Shown one piece after another: positions 1-6,885 of a DNA stretch of 6,934 bases (its first letter is position 1; every line of letters begins with the position of its first letter). The stretch lies in assembly GCA_031264605.1 (NCBI GenBank), contig JAISDQ010000015.1, forward strand, positions 1-6,934, written 5' to 3'. The position numbers were made by a program, and so were the translations under genes. The notes under the pieces are model-generated. The model was not told the DNA's origin. It did no database searches and was given only the letters and a program-made list of their open reading frames with translations. The stretch comes from Synergistaceae bacterium (GTDB lineage: Bacteria; Synergistota; Synergistia; Synergistales; Synergistaceae).

Positions 1-921
1 GGGAAAATATTGACCGCGGCGGATCTTGCCACGATCACTCATCAGCATCCGAGACCCTTGCAGGTATGCGATACCGAAGCCGTCGCCTCGATGGAGGAGA
101 GCAGATATCTCGCGGAGGATATCACTCTCGAAGGCGAGGTCATCGCGAAACGCGATTCACTGCTGAACAGGGATACGCTTGAAGTGCTGCGCCGAGGCCT
201 GGTGAAATCGGTAAAACTGTGGAAGGTCACCGAATCGCTCAATATTCAGGACCAGATGAAAGACATCCTGATCGACTATTTGGGGAAATCGCTCGCGCAA
301 GCCATAGACCGCGACGGCAACGCGATCGAGCAGATTCCCTCCGTCGTGGAAGTGGGTATTCTGAACAAGTTCGCCGAAGGCTCTATAGAAGCTATAGACG
401 TAGAAGGCTCTATACTCACGCACGAGAAAATGATACAGCAGGTATTGAAGGATCACGCTTTTGGCAAGATTCTTCTGAGCGATTTGCAAGACGGGGAAGG
501 CAATATCGCCGTGCCGGCGGGCGCTGAAATCAATCAAAAAACCGTGGCGGGCATTGCCGAGACGCGCCCCGGCAGCGTCAAGCTCAGGGCCCAGTCGTCT
601 CCGACCGAAGTGCGCCAGGTCGTGCAGGTGGTTTCTTTCATCAGACGCCTCAGGGAGACCCCGGAATGCCGTCCGGTCGTCCATGGCGTGACTAAAGCGG
701 CGCTCGCGACCGACAGCTTCCTGTCTGCCGCTTCCTTCCAGCAGACCGCGCAAATTCTCTCGGCCGCGGCCGTTCGGGGAGAGGTCGACGAACTGAAAGG
801 GCTCAAGGAGAACGTTATAATAGGTCTGCTGATACCGGCCGGAACGGGCGTCGAGCGTTTCACCAAGCTGCAGATATCGGAGAAGCCCGAGGATGAGGGG
901 CATTCCAGGGAATCGGCCTGA
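1..921 (+). CDS. rpoC: DNA-directed RNA polymerase subunit beta' (RpoC), C-terminal 306 residues, 5' end outside window
   Basis: This is the C-terminal part of the large catalytic-core subunit of RNA polymerase. The frame is open from base 1 (GGG AAA ATA TTG), so the TTG at 10 is an internal leucine and not a start. The diagnostic block lies at about 685-849: GVTKAALATDSFLSAASFQ, then a helix, then GLKENVIIG and LIPAGTG. It matches the conserved beta' tail that packs against omega. Upstream, about 220 residues contain recurring segments of the pattern 'LAED..(D)GE.IA....(L/I)N..T.......VKSVKL' (103-222 and 463-588, with a truncated one at 1-69). These resemble the hammerhead-like module usually found earlier in beta'. 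I do not see the usual 'YRLQGV...INDKH.E.I.RQM' stretch. The last 23 residues are charged and variable. rpoB normally precedes rpoC and would lie to the left. A hairpin terminator follows 18 bases after the TGA. The identification is very secure; the architecture of the inserted part is less so. Confidence 0.95.
   Translation, partial: GKILTAADLATITHQHPRPLQVCDTEAVASMEESRYLAEDITLEGEVIAKRDSLLNRDTLEVLRRGLVKSVKLWKVTESLNIQDQMKDILIDYLGKSLAQAIDRDGNAIEQIPSVVEVGILNKFAEGSIEAIDVEGSILTHEKMIQQVLKDHAFGKILLSDLQDGEGNIAVPAGAEINQKTVAGIAETRPGSVKLRAQSSPTEVRQVVQVVSFIRRLRETPECRPVVHGVTKAALATDSFLSAASFQQTAQILSAAAVRGEVDELKGLKENVIIGLLIPAGTGVERFTKLQISEKPEDEGHSRESA
376..414 (+). repeat. 12-bp direct repeat inside rpoC
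   Basis: GAAGGCTCTATA occurs at 376-387 and again at 403-414, in frame and 27 bases (9 codons) apart. The spacer holds a partial third copy (GAAGCTATAGAC). Two copies of the palindrome CTATAG lie at the junction of the first copy and the spacer. The encoded peptide is EGSIEAIDVEGSI. It looks like a small local duplication within the coding sequence and keeps the reading frame. No function is evident. Confidence 0.6.
793..821 (+). promoter_or_regulatory. possible internal promoter at the end of rpoC
   Basis: TATAAT at 816-821 is a perfect -10 hexamer. CTGAAA at 793-798 matches four of six -35 consensus bases with a 17-bp spacer. Transcripts would start near 828 and run toward the downstream membrane-protein gene, but would first cross the hairpin at 940-978. 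The hexamer falls on the codons GTT ATA ATA of the conserved VIIG peptide, so it may simply be a by-product of coding. Weak call. Confidence 0.2.
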
Positions 922-939
922 AAAACGGTCACTTGTAAC

Positions 940-978
940 TAAAACCCGAGCGGAGGCCAAGCCTCCGCTCGGGTTTTA
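940..978 (+). terminator. rpoC intrinsic terminator (18-bp perfect hairpin)
   Basis: The arms 940-957 and 961-978 are exactly complementary around a 3-base CAA loop. The GC-rich core (CCCGAGCGGAGGC) is flanked by AAAA on the left and TTTT on the right. It starts 18 bases after the rpoC stop. The T-run is only four long and is followed by AAAGG, so termination may be incomplete. The flanking A and T runs would also allow some activity in the reverse direction. The final A of the right arm is also the first base of the AAAGGA ribosome-binding site of the next gene. Confidence 0.85.
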
Positions 979-993
979 AAGGATAAAACGAAA

Positions 994-1305
994 ATGCAAA
1001 TAGTGAAAATACTCGAAACCGTTATGCTGATTTGTTTTGGCGCGGCATGGCCCGCTTCGATACTGAAATCGTGGCGATCCAGAACAACGAAGGGCAAGAG
1101 CCTGTTTTTCCTGCTGATAATTATGGCCGGTTATGCCGCAGGCATAGCGAAAGTGCTGATCTCCGAGGGTATGGGAGGTTTTCTGCTAATTCCGTACGCT
1201 CTCAACACGATATTGGTCTCCGCGGATACCCTGATTTATTTCAGAAACGCGGCGATTGATCGCGCGAACGGCGAAAGATTTTTTACCGATACCGATTTGA
1301 AATAA
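994..1305 (+). CDS. SemiSWEET / PQ-loop family small membrane protein
   Basis: The 103-residue protein has three hydrophobic helices at about residues 4-24, 36-57 and 62-84, and a charged C-terminal tail. The layout and the motifs FGAAWPASI in helix 1, then KSWRSRTTKGKSLFFLL at the first loop and second helix, match single-repeat SemiSWEET/PQ-loop proteins. Characterised members work as dimers and move small sugars across the inner membrane. The 'P' of the PQ motif is kept (Pro20), but the following residue is Ala. The ATG at 994 is supported by AAAGGA at 978-983, ten bases upstream. The gene lies 72 bases after rpoC, behind a hairpin terminator, with no convincing promoter in the gap. It may therefore depend on read-through from rpoC or on a promoter inside rpoC. 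The substrate cannot be told from sequence. Family assignment is from motif and topology memory; a small membrane protein of another three-helix family remains possible. Confidence 0.7.
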   Translation: MQIVKILETVMLICFGAAWPASILKSWRSRTTKGKSLFFLLIIMAGYAAGIAKVLISEGMGGFLLIPYALNTILVSADTLIYFRNAAIDRANGERFFTDTDLK

Positions 1306-1429
1306 GGGGAGTGAAAGATTTGGAGAAATTCCGCTCCTCCGCTGGCATGAACCCTTAATAAAACAATTTAACGATAAACACGGAAATAGTTAAGAACGTT
1401 CCTTGCGCTGCGGCTTGCTCCGAGCCTGT
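1306..1429. other. convergent intergenic gap, no clear element
   Basis: These 124 bases separate the 3' ends of the SemiSWEET-like gene (plus strand) and meaB (minus strand). The central part (about 1355-1390) is AT-rich. I see only weak 4-5 bp inverted repeats and no GC hairpin followed by a T-run on either strand, so the terminators of both converging transcripts remain unidentified. Confidence 0.5.
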
Positions 1430-2590
1430 TTATCCTGTTCGGGCCCGCGCCAAGCTTCCTTCGTACAGCCCGATCAATTCGGACGCGGCTTCCGTGGCTG
1501 AGAGGGCGCCGCTTGTCACGCGGCTTTCCACCGAGCTGCGTTCTTTCGCCACCGCTTCGCAGCCGTAGAATTTCTGTTTTATATAGTCCTCGACCATCGT
1601 GTAGACCCACGACAGCGTCTGCTGTTTGCGGCGTTCGGCGAATACCCCGGAGGCTTTTACGGTTTTCATGAAATTTTCAATCACGCCCCATATTTCGCCG
1701 ATTCCGCTGCCGGCCGCCGCCGAGCATGTGTGGGCTTTTGTTTCCCAGCCCTCGGTGGCAGGGCGAAGGAAGTGGAGTATCCTGTCGTATTCCGCGCGCG
1801 TGGTGTTCGCTTTGAGCGCGTTATTGCCGTCCGCCTTGTTGATCAATATAGCGTCGGCCAGCTCCATGACGCCTTTTTTGATCCCTTGCAGCTCGTCGCC
1901 CGCTCCCGTTATGACCATCAGCAGGAAAAAATCGACCATCGAGCGGACCGCGGCCTCGCTCTGACCGACTCCCACCGTTTCGACTAGGATCACGTCGTAG
2001 CCGGCCGCTTCGCAGAGAAGCATGGTCTCCCTGCTCTTTCTCGTGACGCCGCCCAGAGTGCCGCCCGATGGGGAAGGCCGGATGAACGCGTTTCGGTGGC
2101 GCGAGAGGCGTTCCATCCTGGTCTTGTCGCCCAGGATGCTGCCTTTGGTCACGCTGCTGCTCGGATCGACGGCAAGTACCGCCACTTTGTGCCCCGCCTC
2201 GCACAAACGGTTTCCGAGCACGTCGATGAACGTGCTCTTGCCGGCGCCGGGGACGCCCGTAATTCCCACCCTCGTGGATTTTCCGGTGTGGGGAAGTATC
2301 TCCTTTATCACGCGCGACGACGTTTCCGCGTGAACGGGCAAGTTGCTCTCAACCAGCGTTATCGCACGAGAGAGTATCGTCCTGCTGCCGGAGAGCACGC
2401 CGGATACGCAGTCGGCCGCTGTGAGTTCCCTGCGTTTGGGGACGGGATGCTCCGCGCGCGGCAAGAGCGCTCCCTCCGCGCTGACTCCGTCCATAACTCG
2501 CGAGGCAAATTCGGCGCCGCCGTCCTCGGGCGTCCATTCGGGACGTTTCGCGCCGTCCCGATGAAGGGCCGCCTGATTATCCAAAGACAC
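1430..2590 (-). CDS. meaB: methylmalonyl-CoA mutase-associated GTPase MeaB (ArgK family)
   Basis: This P-loop GTPase of the G3E (MeaB/ArgK) group binds methylmalonyl-CoA mutase, gates delivery of adenosylcobalamin and protects the enzyme from inactivation. Motifs seen in the 386-residue product: Walker A GVPGAGKST at 112-120; VDPSSSVTKGSILGDKTRM at 141-159; RPSPSGGTLGG at 171-181; the switch-type ETVGVGQSE at 204-212; and the guanine-specificity NKAD at 251-254. The helical C-terminus (about 320-380) fits the family's dimerisation arm. The family is usually about 310-330 residues. The excess lies in the first 55 or so residues, before the conserved helix starting near TAADCVSGVL, and is low in recognisable motifs. 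The start is GTG at 2590, overlapping the mutB end by 14 bases. A weak GGAAG (2603-2607) sits 12 bases upstream. An alternative ATG at 2494 (residue 33) would give 354 residues. This is the last gene of the operon and is probably expressed by coupling to mutB. Confidence 0.95.
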   Translation of the reverse strand: MSLDNQAALHRDGAKRPEWTPEDGGAEFASRVMDGVSAEGALLPRAEHPVPKRRELTAADCVSGVLSGSRTILSRAITLVESNLPVHAETSSRVIKEILPHTGKSTRVGITGVPGAGKSTFIDVLGNRLCEAGHKVAVLAVDPSSSVTKGSILGDKTRMERLSRHRNAFIRPSPSGGTLGGVTRKSRETMLLCEAAGYDVILVETVGVGQSEAAVRSMVDFFLLMVITGAGDELQGIKKGVMELADAILINKADGNNALKANTTRAEYDRILHFLRPATEGWETKAHTCSAAAGSGIGEIWGVIENFMKTVKASGVFAERRKQQTLSWVYTMVEDYIKQKFYGCEAVAKERSSVESRVTSGALSATEAASELIGLYEGSLARARTG

Positions 2591-4781
2591 GCCGGTTGAG
2601 TTCTTCCATCACTTTTTTCGCCGCGACAGGAATCACTGTGCCGGGGCCGAATATCGCGACCGCGCCGGCATTGTACAGGAAATCGTAATCCTGAGCCGGT
2701 ATCACGCCGCCTATCACCACGATTATGTCCTCGCGGCCCAATTTCTTCAGTTCTTCCACCAACTGCGGGAGAAGCGTCTTGTGACCGGCGGCGAGCGAAC
2801 TCATGCCTATCACGTGCACGTCGTTGTCCGCCGCGTCGCGCGCGGCTTCCTCCGCCGTCTGGAACAGCGGGCCCATGTCTACGTCGTAACCCATGTCGGC
2901 GAAAGCGGTCGCTATGACCTTTGCGCCCCTGTCGTGGCCGTCCTGTCCCATCTTTGCCACCATGATCCTGGGCCTGCGGCCCTCTTTCTTCTCGAACTCG
3001 TCGGTCAGGGCGCGGACTTCGTTTATCACGTCCTCGTCCGTAAATTCGCTGCTGTAAACGCCTGATATCGATCTGACTATGGCCTTATGCCTCCCGCTCA
3101 CTTTTTCGATAGCGTAGGATATCTCGCCCAACGACGCGCGCGCCCTGGCGGCGTCGACCGCCAGTTCCAGAAGGTTTCCCTCGCCGTTTGTCATGGAGTC
3201 GGTGATTGCGTCGAGCGCGCGGTTCACTTTTTCCGGGTCGCGGCCGGCGCGGAGTTTTTCGAGACGCGCCAGTTGGGCCTGACGCACCGCCGTATTGTCG
3301 ACCTCCAGTATCTCGATCGGATCCTCTTTTTCGAGACGGTAACAGTTCACTCCGACAATTTTTTCCTTTTTGGAGTCGATCCTGGCCTGCATTCGCGCGG
3401 CCGCTTCCTCTATCCTCATCTTGGGCAGGCCGGTGTCGATGGCGGCCGCCATGCCGCCAAGGGATTCCACTTCCTGAATGTGAGCCCAACCGCGTTTAAG
3501 CAATTCCGACGTGAGCGATTCCACGTAATACGAACCGCCCCACGGATCTATGACCTTGCAGACTTTCGTCTCGTCCTGTATGTAGAGCTGAGTGTTGCGG
3601 GCGATCCGGGCCGAGAAGTCGGTAGGCAGGGCTATGGCCTCGTCGAGCGCGTTGGTGTGAAGGGACTGGGTGTGTCCCAGCGCCGCTCCCATGGCCTCGA
3701 TGCATGTCCGTTCGACGTTGTTGAACGGATCCTGTTCTGTGAGGCTCCATCCCGACGTTTGACAGTGCGTGCGAAGCGCCATGGATTTCGGGTTTTTCGG
3801 GCCGAACGATTTCACTATCTTCGCCCAGAGCAGACGCGCGGCGCGCATCTTCGCCACTTCCATAAAATAGTTCTTGCCGATTCCCCAGAAGAACGAGAGG
3901 CGCGGGGCGAAATCGTCGATCGCGAGCCCGGCTTTGACGCCGGTGCGCAGGTATTCCAGACCGTCGGCCAGAGTATAAGCCATCTCTATGTCGGCCGTAG
4001 CGCCCGCTTCCTGGATATGATAGCCCGAGATACTGATGCTGTTGAACTTGGGCATATACTTCGACGTGTAGGTGAAGATGTCGCCTATTATCCTCATCGA
4101 GGCCGCCGGCGGGTATATGTAGGTGTTGCGGACCATGAACTCCTTGAGTATGTCGTTCTGTATCGTTCCGGTCAGAACGGATTTGTCGACGCCCTGTTCC
4201 TCGGCCGCCAGGATGTAAAAAGCCATGACCGGGAGCACGGCGCCGTTCATCGTCATCGACACGGACATCTGATCGAGCGGGATGCCCGAGAACAGTATCT
4301 CCATGTCCAGAATGGAATCGACCGCGACGCCCGCCTTGCCCACGTCGCCCACGACGCGCGGGTGATCGGAATCATAACCTCTGTGCGTGGCAAGATCGAA
4401 CGCTATCGAGAGGCCTTTCTGGCCTGCCGCGAGGTTTCTGCGGTAAAAGGCGTTGCTCTCCTCGGCCGTTGAGAATCCCGCGTATTGCCGCACCGTCCAC
4501 GGACGCGTCACGTACATCGTGGGGTAAGGCCCTCTGAGGAAAGGGGGCAGCCCGGGCATGTAACCGAGGTGCGTCATGTTTTCGCAGTCTTTTTCGGTGT
4601 AGATTGGCTTGACGTCTATTTGTTCCATGGTGAGTTCGACCGCTTCAGCGACGGTCTGTCCGGCCTCGGAAGCGAACACGCCCTCCCAGAGCTTTTCGCG
4701 TTCCGCGAACGGCGCCTCGGCGCGTTCTTTCTTCAGAGCTATTTTGGTGAAATCGGGGTGGGATTTTTTTTGCCCGTTCAT
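2577..4781 (-). CDS. mutB: methylmalonyl-CoA mutase large (catalytic) subunit
   Basis: This enzyme isomerises (R)-methylmalonyl-CoA and succinyl-CoA using adenosylcobalamin in the cytoplasm. The 734-residue length is normal for the family. An N-terminal TIM-barrel substrate domain (about 50-565) is followed by a B12-binding domain (about 600-734). Aligned from memory with the Propionibacterium enzyme, the active-site residues are all present: RPWTVRQY at 93-100 (equivalents of Arg82, Thr85, Arg87, Tyr89), Arg218 (Arg207) and His255 (His244). The B12 domain has QDGHDRG with Asp614, His616 (lower axial cobalt ligand) and Gly619, then MSSLAAGH (660-667) and GGVIP (691-695). The ATG at 4781 overlaps the mutA TGA as ATGA and is preceded by AAAGGGGA (4789-4796) seven bases away. 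The 3' end overlaps meaB. The related isobutyryl-CoA and ethylmalonyl-CoA mutases are less likely, given the adjacent small subunit and the close match to the MutB active site. Confidence 0.97.
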   Translation of the reverse strand: MNGQKKSHPDFTKIALKKERAEAPFAEREKLWEGVFASEAGQTVAEAVELTMEQIDVKPIYTEKDCENMTHLGYMPGLPPFLRGPYPTMYVTRPWTVRQYAGFSTAEESNAFYRRNLAAGQKGLSIAFDLATHRGYDSDHPRVVGDVGKAGVAVDSILDMEILFSGIPLDQMSVSMTMNGAVLPVMAFYILAAEEQGVDKSVLTGTIQNDILKEFMVRNTYIYPPAASMRIIGDIFTYTSKYMPKFNSISISGYHIQEAGATADIEMAYTLADGLEYLRTGVKAGLAIDDFAPRLSFFWGIGKNYFMEVAKMRAARLLWAKIVKSFGPKNPKSMALRTHCQTSGWSLTEQDPFNNVERTCIEAMGAALGHTQSLHTNALDEAIALPTDFSARIARNTQLYIQDETKVCKVIDPWGGSYYVESLTSELLKRGWAHIQEVESLGGMAAAIDTGLPKMRIEEAAARMQARIDSKKEKIVGVNCYRLEKEDPIEILEVDNTAVRQAQLARLEKLRAGRDPEKVNRALDAITDSMTNGEGNLLELAVDAARARASLGEISYAIEKVSGRHKAIVRSISGVYSSEFTDEDVINEVRALTDEFEKKEGRRPRIMVAKMGQDGHDRGAKVIATAFADMGYDVDMGPLFQTAEEAARDAADNDVHVIGMSSLAAGHKTLLPQLVEELKKLGREDIIVVIGGVIPAQDYDFLYNAGAVAIFGPGTVIPVAAKKVMEELNRRVFG

Positions 4782-6721
4782 ACCGCCATCCCCTTTCCCT
4801 TTTGTATTTCGGTCAAAACGGCGAGGCAGTTCGAACGGACGTTGATGAAGTCGTCGACGCCCGCGTCAATGTACGATCGCTTGAATTCCTCGGCCGGAGC
4901 GCCGGCCAGAAACACCTTCATCGAGGGCGCTTCGGTTTTTATCGCTTTGGCGAGCGGCGGCACGAGTTCGGGATAGGTTGTGTCCGTGGAGCATATCACC
5001 GCGATATCTGCCTTGCTTTCGGCGGCGGCCGACGCGCATTCGCCGGTTGTGGGAAATCCGTCGTTCTTGAGGATGTCGAACCCCGCCACTTCCATGAATC
5101 CCGTTATGAAATCGGCGCGCGCTTTGTGCTGCGACACGGGGCCCATGTTGGCGAGGAATATCCTTACGCCGCTTCCGTTCTCGGCTTTATATGACTCCGT
5201 ACGGCGGCGCAGTTCCTCGAACTGCTCGGTCCAGCGATGCGGGAGTATTGGCGTTATATCGGTATTTTGCGGCGCTTTCGCCTTCGGGTATTTTGCGCCG
5301 GGGGAAGCGAGCCGGGTTTCGCCGAGGTTGGGATACATGTTGGTGCCGACGGCCCTGTCGGAACGCGACGACAATTTTTTGAAGCGCTCCTGAAGCGTCT
5401 CATTTACCGACGCCTGTATATAGCCGCTTCTTGCGGCGGCCATCATCCCGCCTTTGTATTGCACGTCGCGGATTATCTCCCAAATTTTCGAGGAAAGCTC
5501 TTCGGTGAGCGACTCCACATACCATGAGCCGCCCGATGGGTCGATGGGGCGCGTCAGGTGGAATTCCTCGCGAAGCATTATCGAGGCGTTGCGCGCGACC
5601 CTGCGCGAGAATTCATCGCCGGGGCGTATGGCTTCGTCGAAGCATCCGACGGTCAGCCCGTCGAGCCCGCCCACTACGCCCGAAAATGCCTCAGTGGCGT
5701 TGCGAAGCAGATTCACGTATGGGTCGTACACGGTTTTGGTGAACCGTGACGTGCGGCCGAAGATATTCGCCCGCTTGCTCCCCTCGTCGGCGGAGAATTC
5801 CTCCGCTATGCGCGCCCACACCGTGCGGGCCGCCCTGAGCTTGGCAATTTCCATGAAGAAGTTGGAACCCAGCTCAAACTCGAATCTGACGGCGTTCGCG
5901 AAGTCGTCGACGTCGGCGCCGCGCTCTTGAAGCGCCGATATCAGCTCTATCGCGTTCGCCATGACGTATGCCACTTCCTGCGCCGAGTTCGCTCCGCCTT
6001 CGTGATATACGGCCCCGCGCAGCAGCAGGGTGCGCAGCGTACCGGTTTCGCGCGCGCTTTTTATGGCGCACGCCAGTTCGTCAATGAGCGCGGCGAAATC
6101 CTTGGGCAGGTTCCCGGTCTCCAAATACGCCCCTATCGGATCGGAGCCGATACAGCCCGATATGTCAGCCGGGTTGACGCCCAGTTCCTTTGCGGCGCCC
6201 GCGAAGTGTTTTACCGCGTCTCCTGACGCGCCCGTGTACACGTGAAAGGGATATTTTGCGACGTCCAGACCGCGGATGACCGTTTTGGCGTCCTCCGGGG
6301 ACGATATCGGCGTTCCGCTTTCGCTCGCGCGGAACGTTATCGCCGTCGCGCCGTGCTCCAGTTCGTGTTTCAGCAGAGAAGCCGTTTCGGCGGCCGATTC
6401 CGCGGTGACGTCTTGAGCCACCTCCCATTGCGCGCCCAGATACCCGCCCGCGGACGCGCCGCGGAGCATGGACGCTTCCCCGGGAAGCGCGTACCCTACG
6501 CCCAGGGCTTCGCCTGTCTCCCGCGTGTACAGCGGTTCAAGCGTTATCTTCTCGTATGTCTTGGCGTACATGCTCTTTTCGAACGGAGCGTCCTTCAACG
6601 CCTTGACCGCGGCGGATTTCCACTGCTCATACGTCGTTTCCGCGAATTCGCCGAAATCCGCTTCGAGAGTTTCAAAATTCGAAGAGGCTGACCCGGATGC
6701 GCTGCACCGCTCGTCTTCCAT
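4778..6721 (-). CDS. mutA: methylmalonyl-CoA mutase small (non-catalytic) subunit
   Basis: This is the structural partner of MutB in the heterodimeric mutase. It is 647 residues long, in the usual range for small subunits or slightly above. It keeps the same fold plan as MutB: a barrel-like domain to about residue 500, with mutase family features such as FFMEIAKLRAARTVWA (288-303), and IDPSGGSWYVESLTEEL (393-409). A B12-like C-terminal domain follows at about 515-647. The catalytic features are missing. There is no TxRQY segment, and the DxHxxG cobalt-ligand motif is replaced by GPVSQHKARA (527-536), as expected for a subunit that binds no cofactor. The ATG at 6721 is set by a strong GGAGGTGA (6729-6736), seven bases upstream. 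It is the first gene of the operon, and its last codons (KGKGMAV) also encode the mutB ribosome-binding site. The first 25 or so residues are variable. Confidence 0.95.
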   Translation of the reverse strand: MEDERCSASGSASSNFETLEADFGEFAETTYEQWKSAAVKALKDAPFEKSMYAKTYEKITLEPLYTRETGEALGVGYALPGEASMLRGASAGGYLGAQWEVAQDVTAESAAETASLLKHELEHGATAITFRASESGTPISSPEDAKTVIRGLDVAKYPFHVYTGASGDAVKHFAGAAKELGVNPADISGCIGSDPIGAYLETGNLPKDFAALIDELACAIKSARETGTLRTLLLRGAVYHEGGANSAQEVAYVMANAIELISALQERGADVDDFANAVRFEFELGSNFFMEIAKLRAARTVWARIAEEFSADEGSKRANIFGRTSRFTKTVYDPYVNLLRNATEAFSGVVGGLDGLTVGCFDEAIRPGDEFSRRVARNASIMLREEFHLTRPIDPSGGSWYVESLTEELSSKIWEIIRDVQYKGGMMAAARSGYIQASVNETLQERFKKLSSRSDRAVGTNMYPNLGETRLASPGAKYPKAKAPQNTDITPILPHRWTEQFEELRRRTESYKAENGSGVRIFLANMGPVSQHKARADFITGFMEVAGFDILKNDGFPTTGECASAAAESKADIAVICSTDTTYPELVPPLAKAIKTEAPSMKVFLAGAPAEEFKRSYIDAGVDDFINVRSNCLAVLTEIQKGKGMAV

Positions 6722-6879
6722 CCACCCCTCACCTCCAAAAAATTTATAGCCAAAAAGCGCGGCGTCTCCGTCCGCATCATTTTACCGACTATTACATTAT
6801 CCGCGAAATTTAATGGTTAAAGAGTAAAAACCACTAAATAAGACAAATATCCCCGAAAATCTCACTGTCGTAAAATAGC
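6722..6879 (-). other. mutA leader region with strong ribosome-binding site
   Basis: If transcription starts near 6879, the operon has an AT-rich leader of about 158 nt. Its 3' end has GGAGGTGA (6729-6736), an excellent ribosome-binding site seven bases from the ATG. A small GC hairpin, TGCGG/CCGCG (arms 6772-6776 and 6758-6762, 9-base loop), is followed two bases later by five Ts. It could act as a weak attenuator, but a five-pair stem is marginal. I see no cobalamin-riboswitch hallmark such as a B12 box, and the leader is short for that class. Confidence 0.5.
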
Positions 6880-6885
6880 AGAAAA

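Noticed and set aside
10..12. TTG at 10 as a start codon for a separate 303-residue protein
   Set aside because: The frame is open to base 1 and the product is clearly the tail of RpoC, so the gene simply begins outside the window.
157..960. A 267-codon minus-strand open frame opposite rpoC
   Set aside because: It is antisense to conserved RpoC sequence, shows no known domain and has no convincing start signals; the plus-strand frame explains the region.
1391..1425. Possible meaB terminator around GAACGTTC and nearby GC-rich sequence
   Set aside because: The palindrome has no loop and is not followed by a T-run on the minus strand; other stems here are only four or five pairs.
3087..4472. 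A 461-codon open frame on the plus strand opposite mutB
   Set aside because: It lies fully antisense to an unmistakable MutB with all active-site residues. Its product has no recognisable motif, and long antisense open frames are common in GC-biased coding DNA.
6722..6879. Cobalamin riboswitch ahead of mutA
   Set aside because: The leader is short and AT-rich and has no B12-box-like sequence or GC-rich multi-stem core that I can see.
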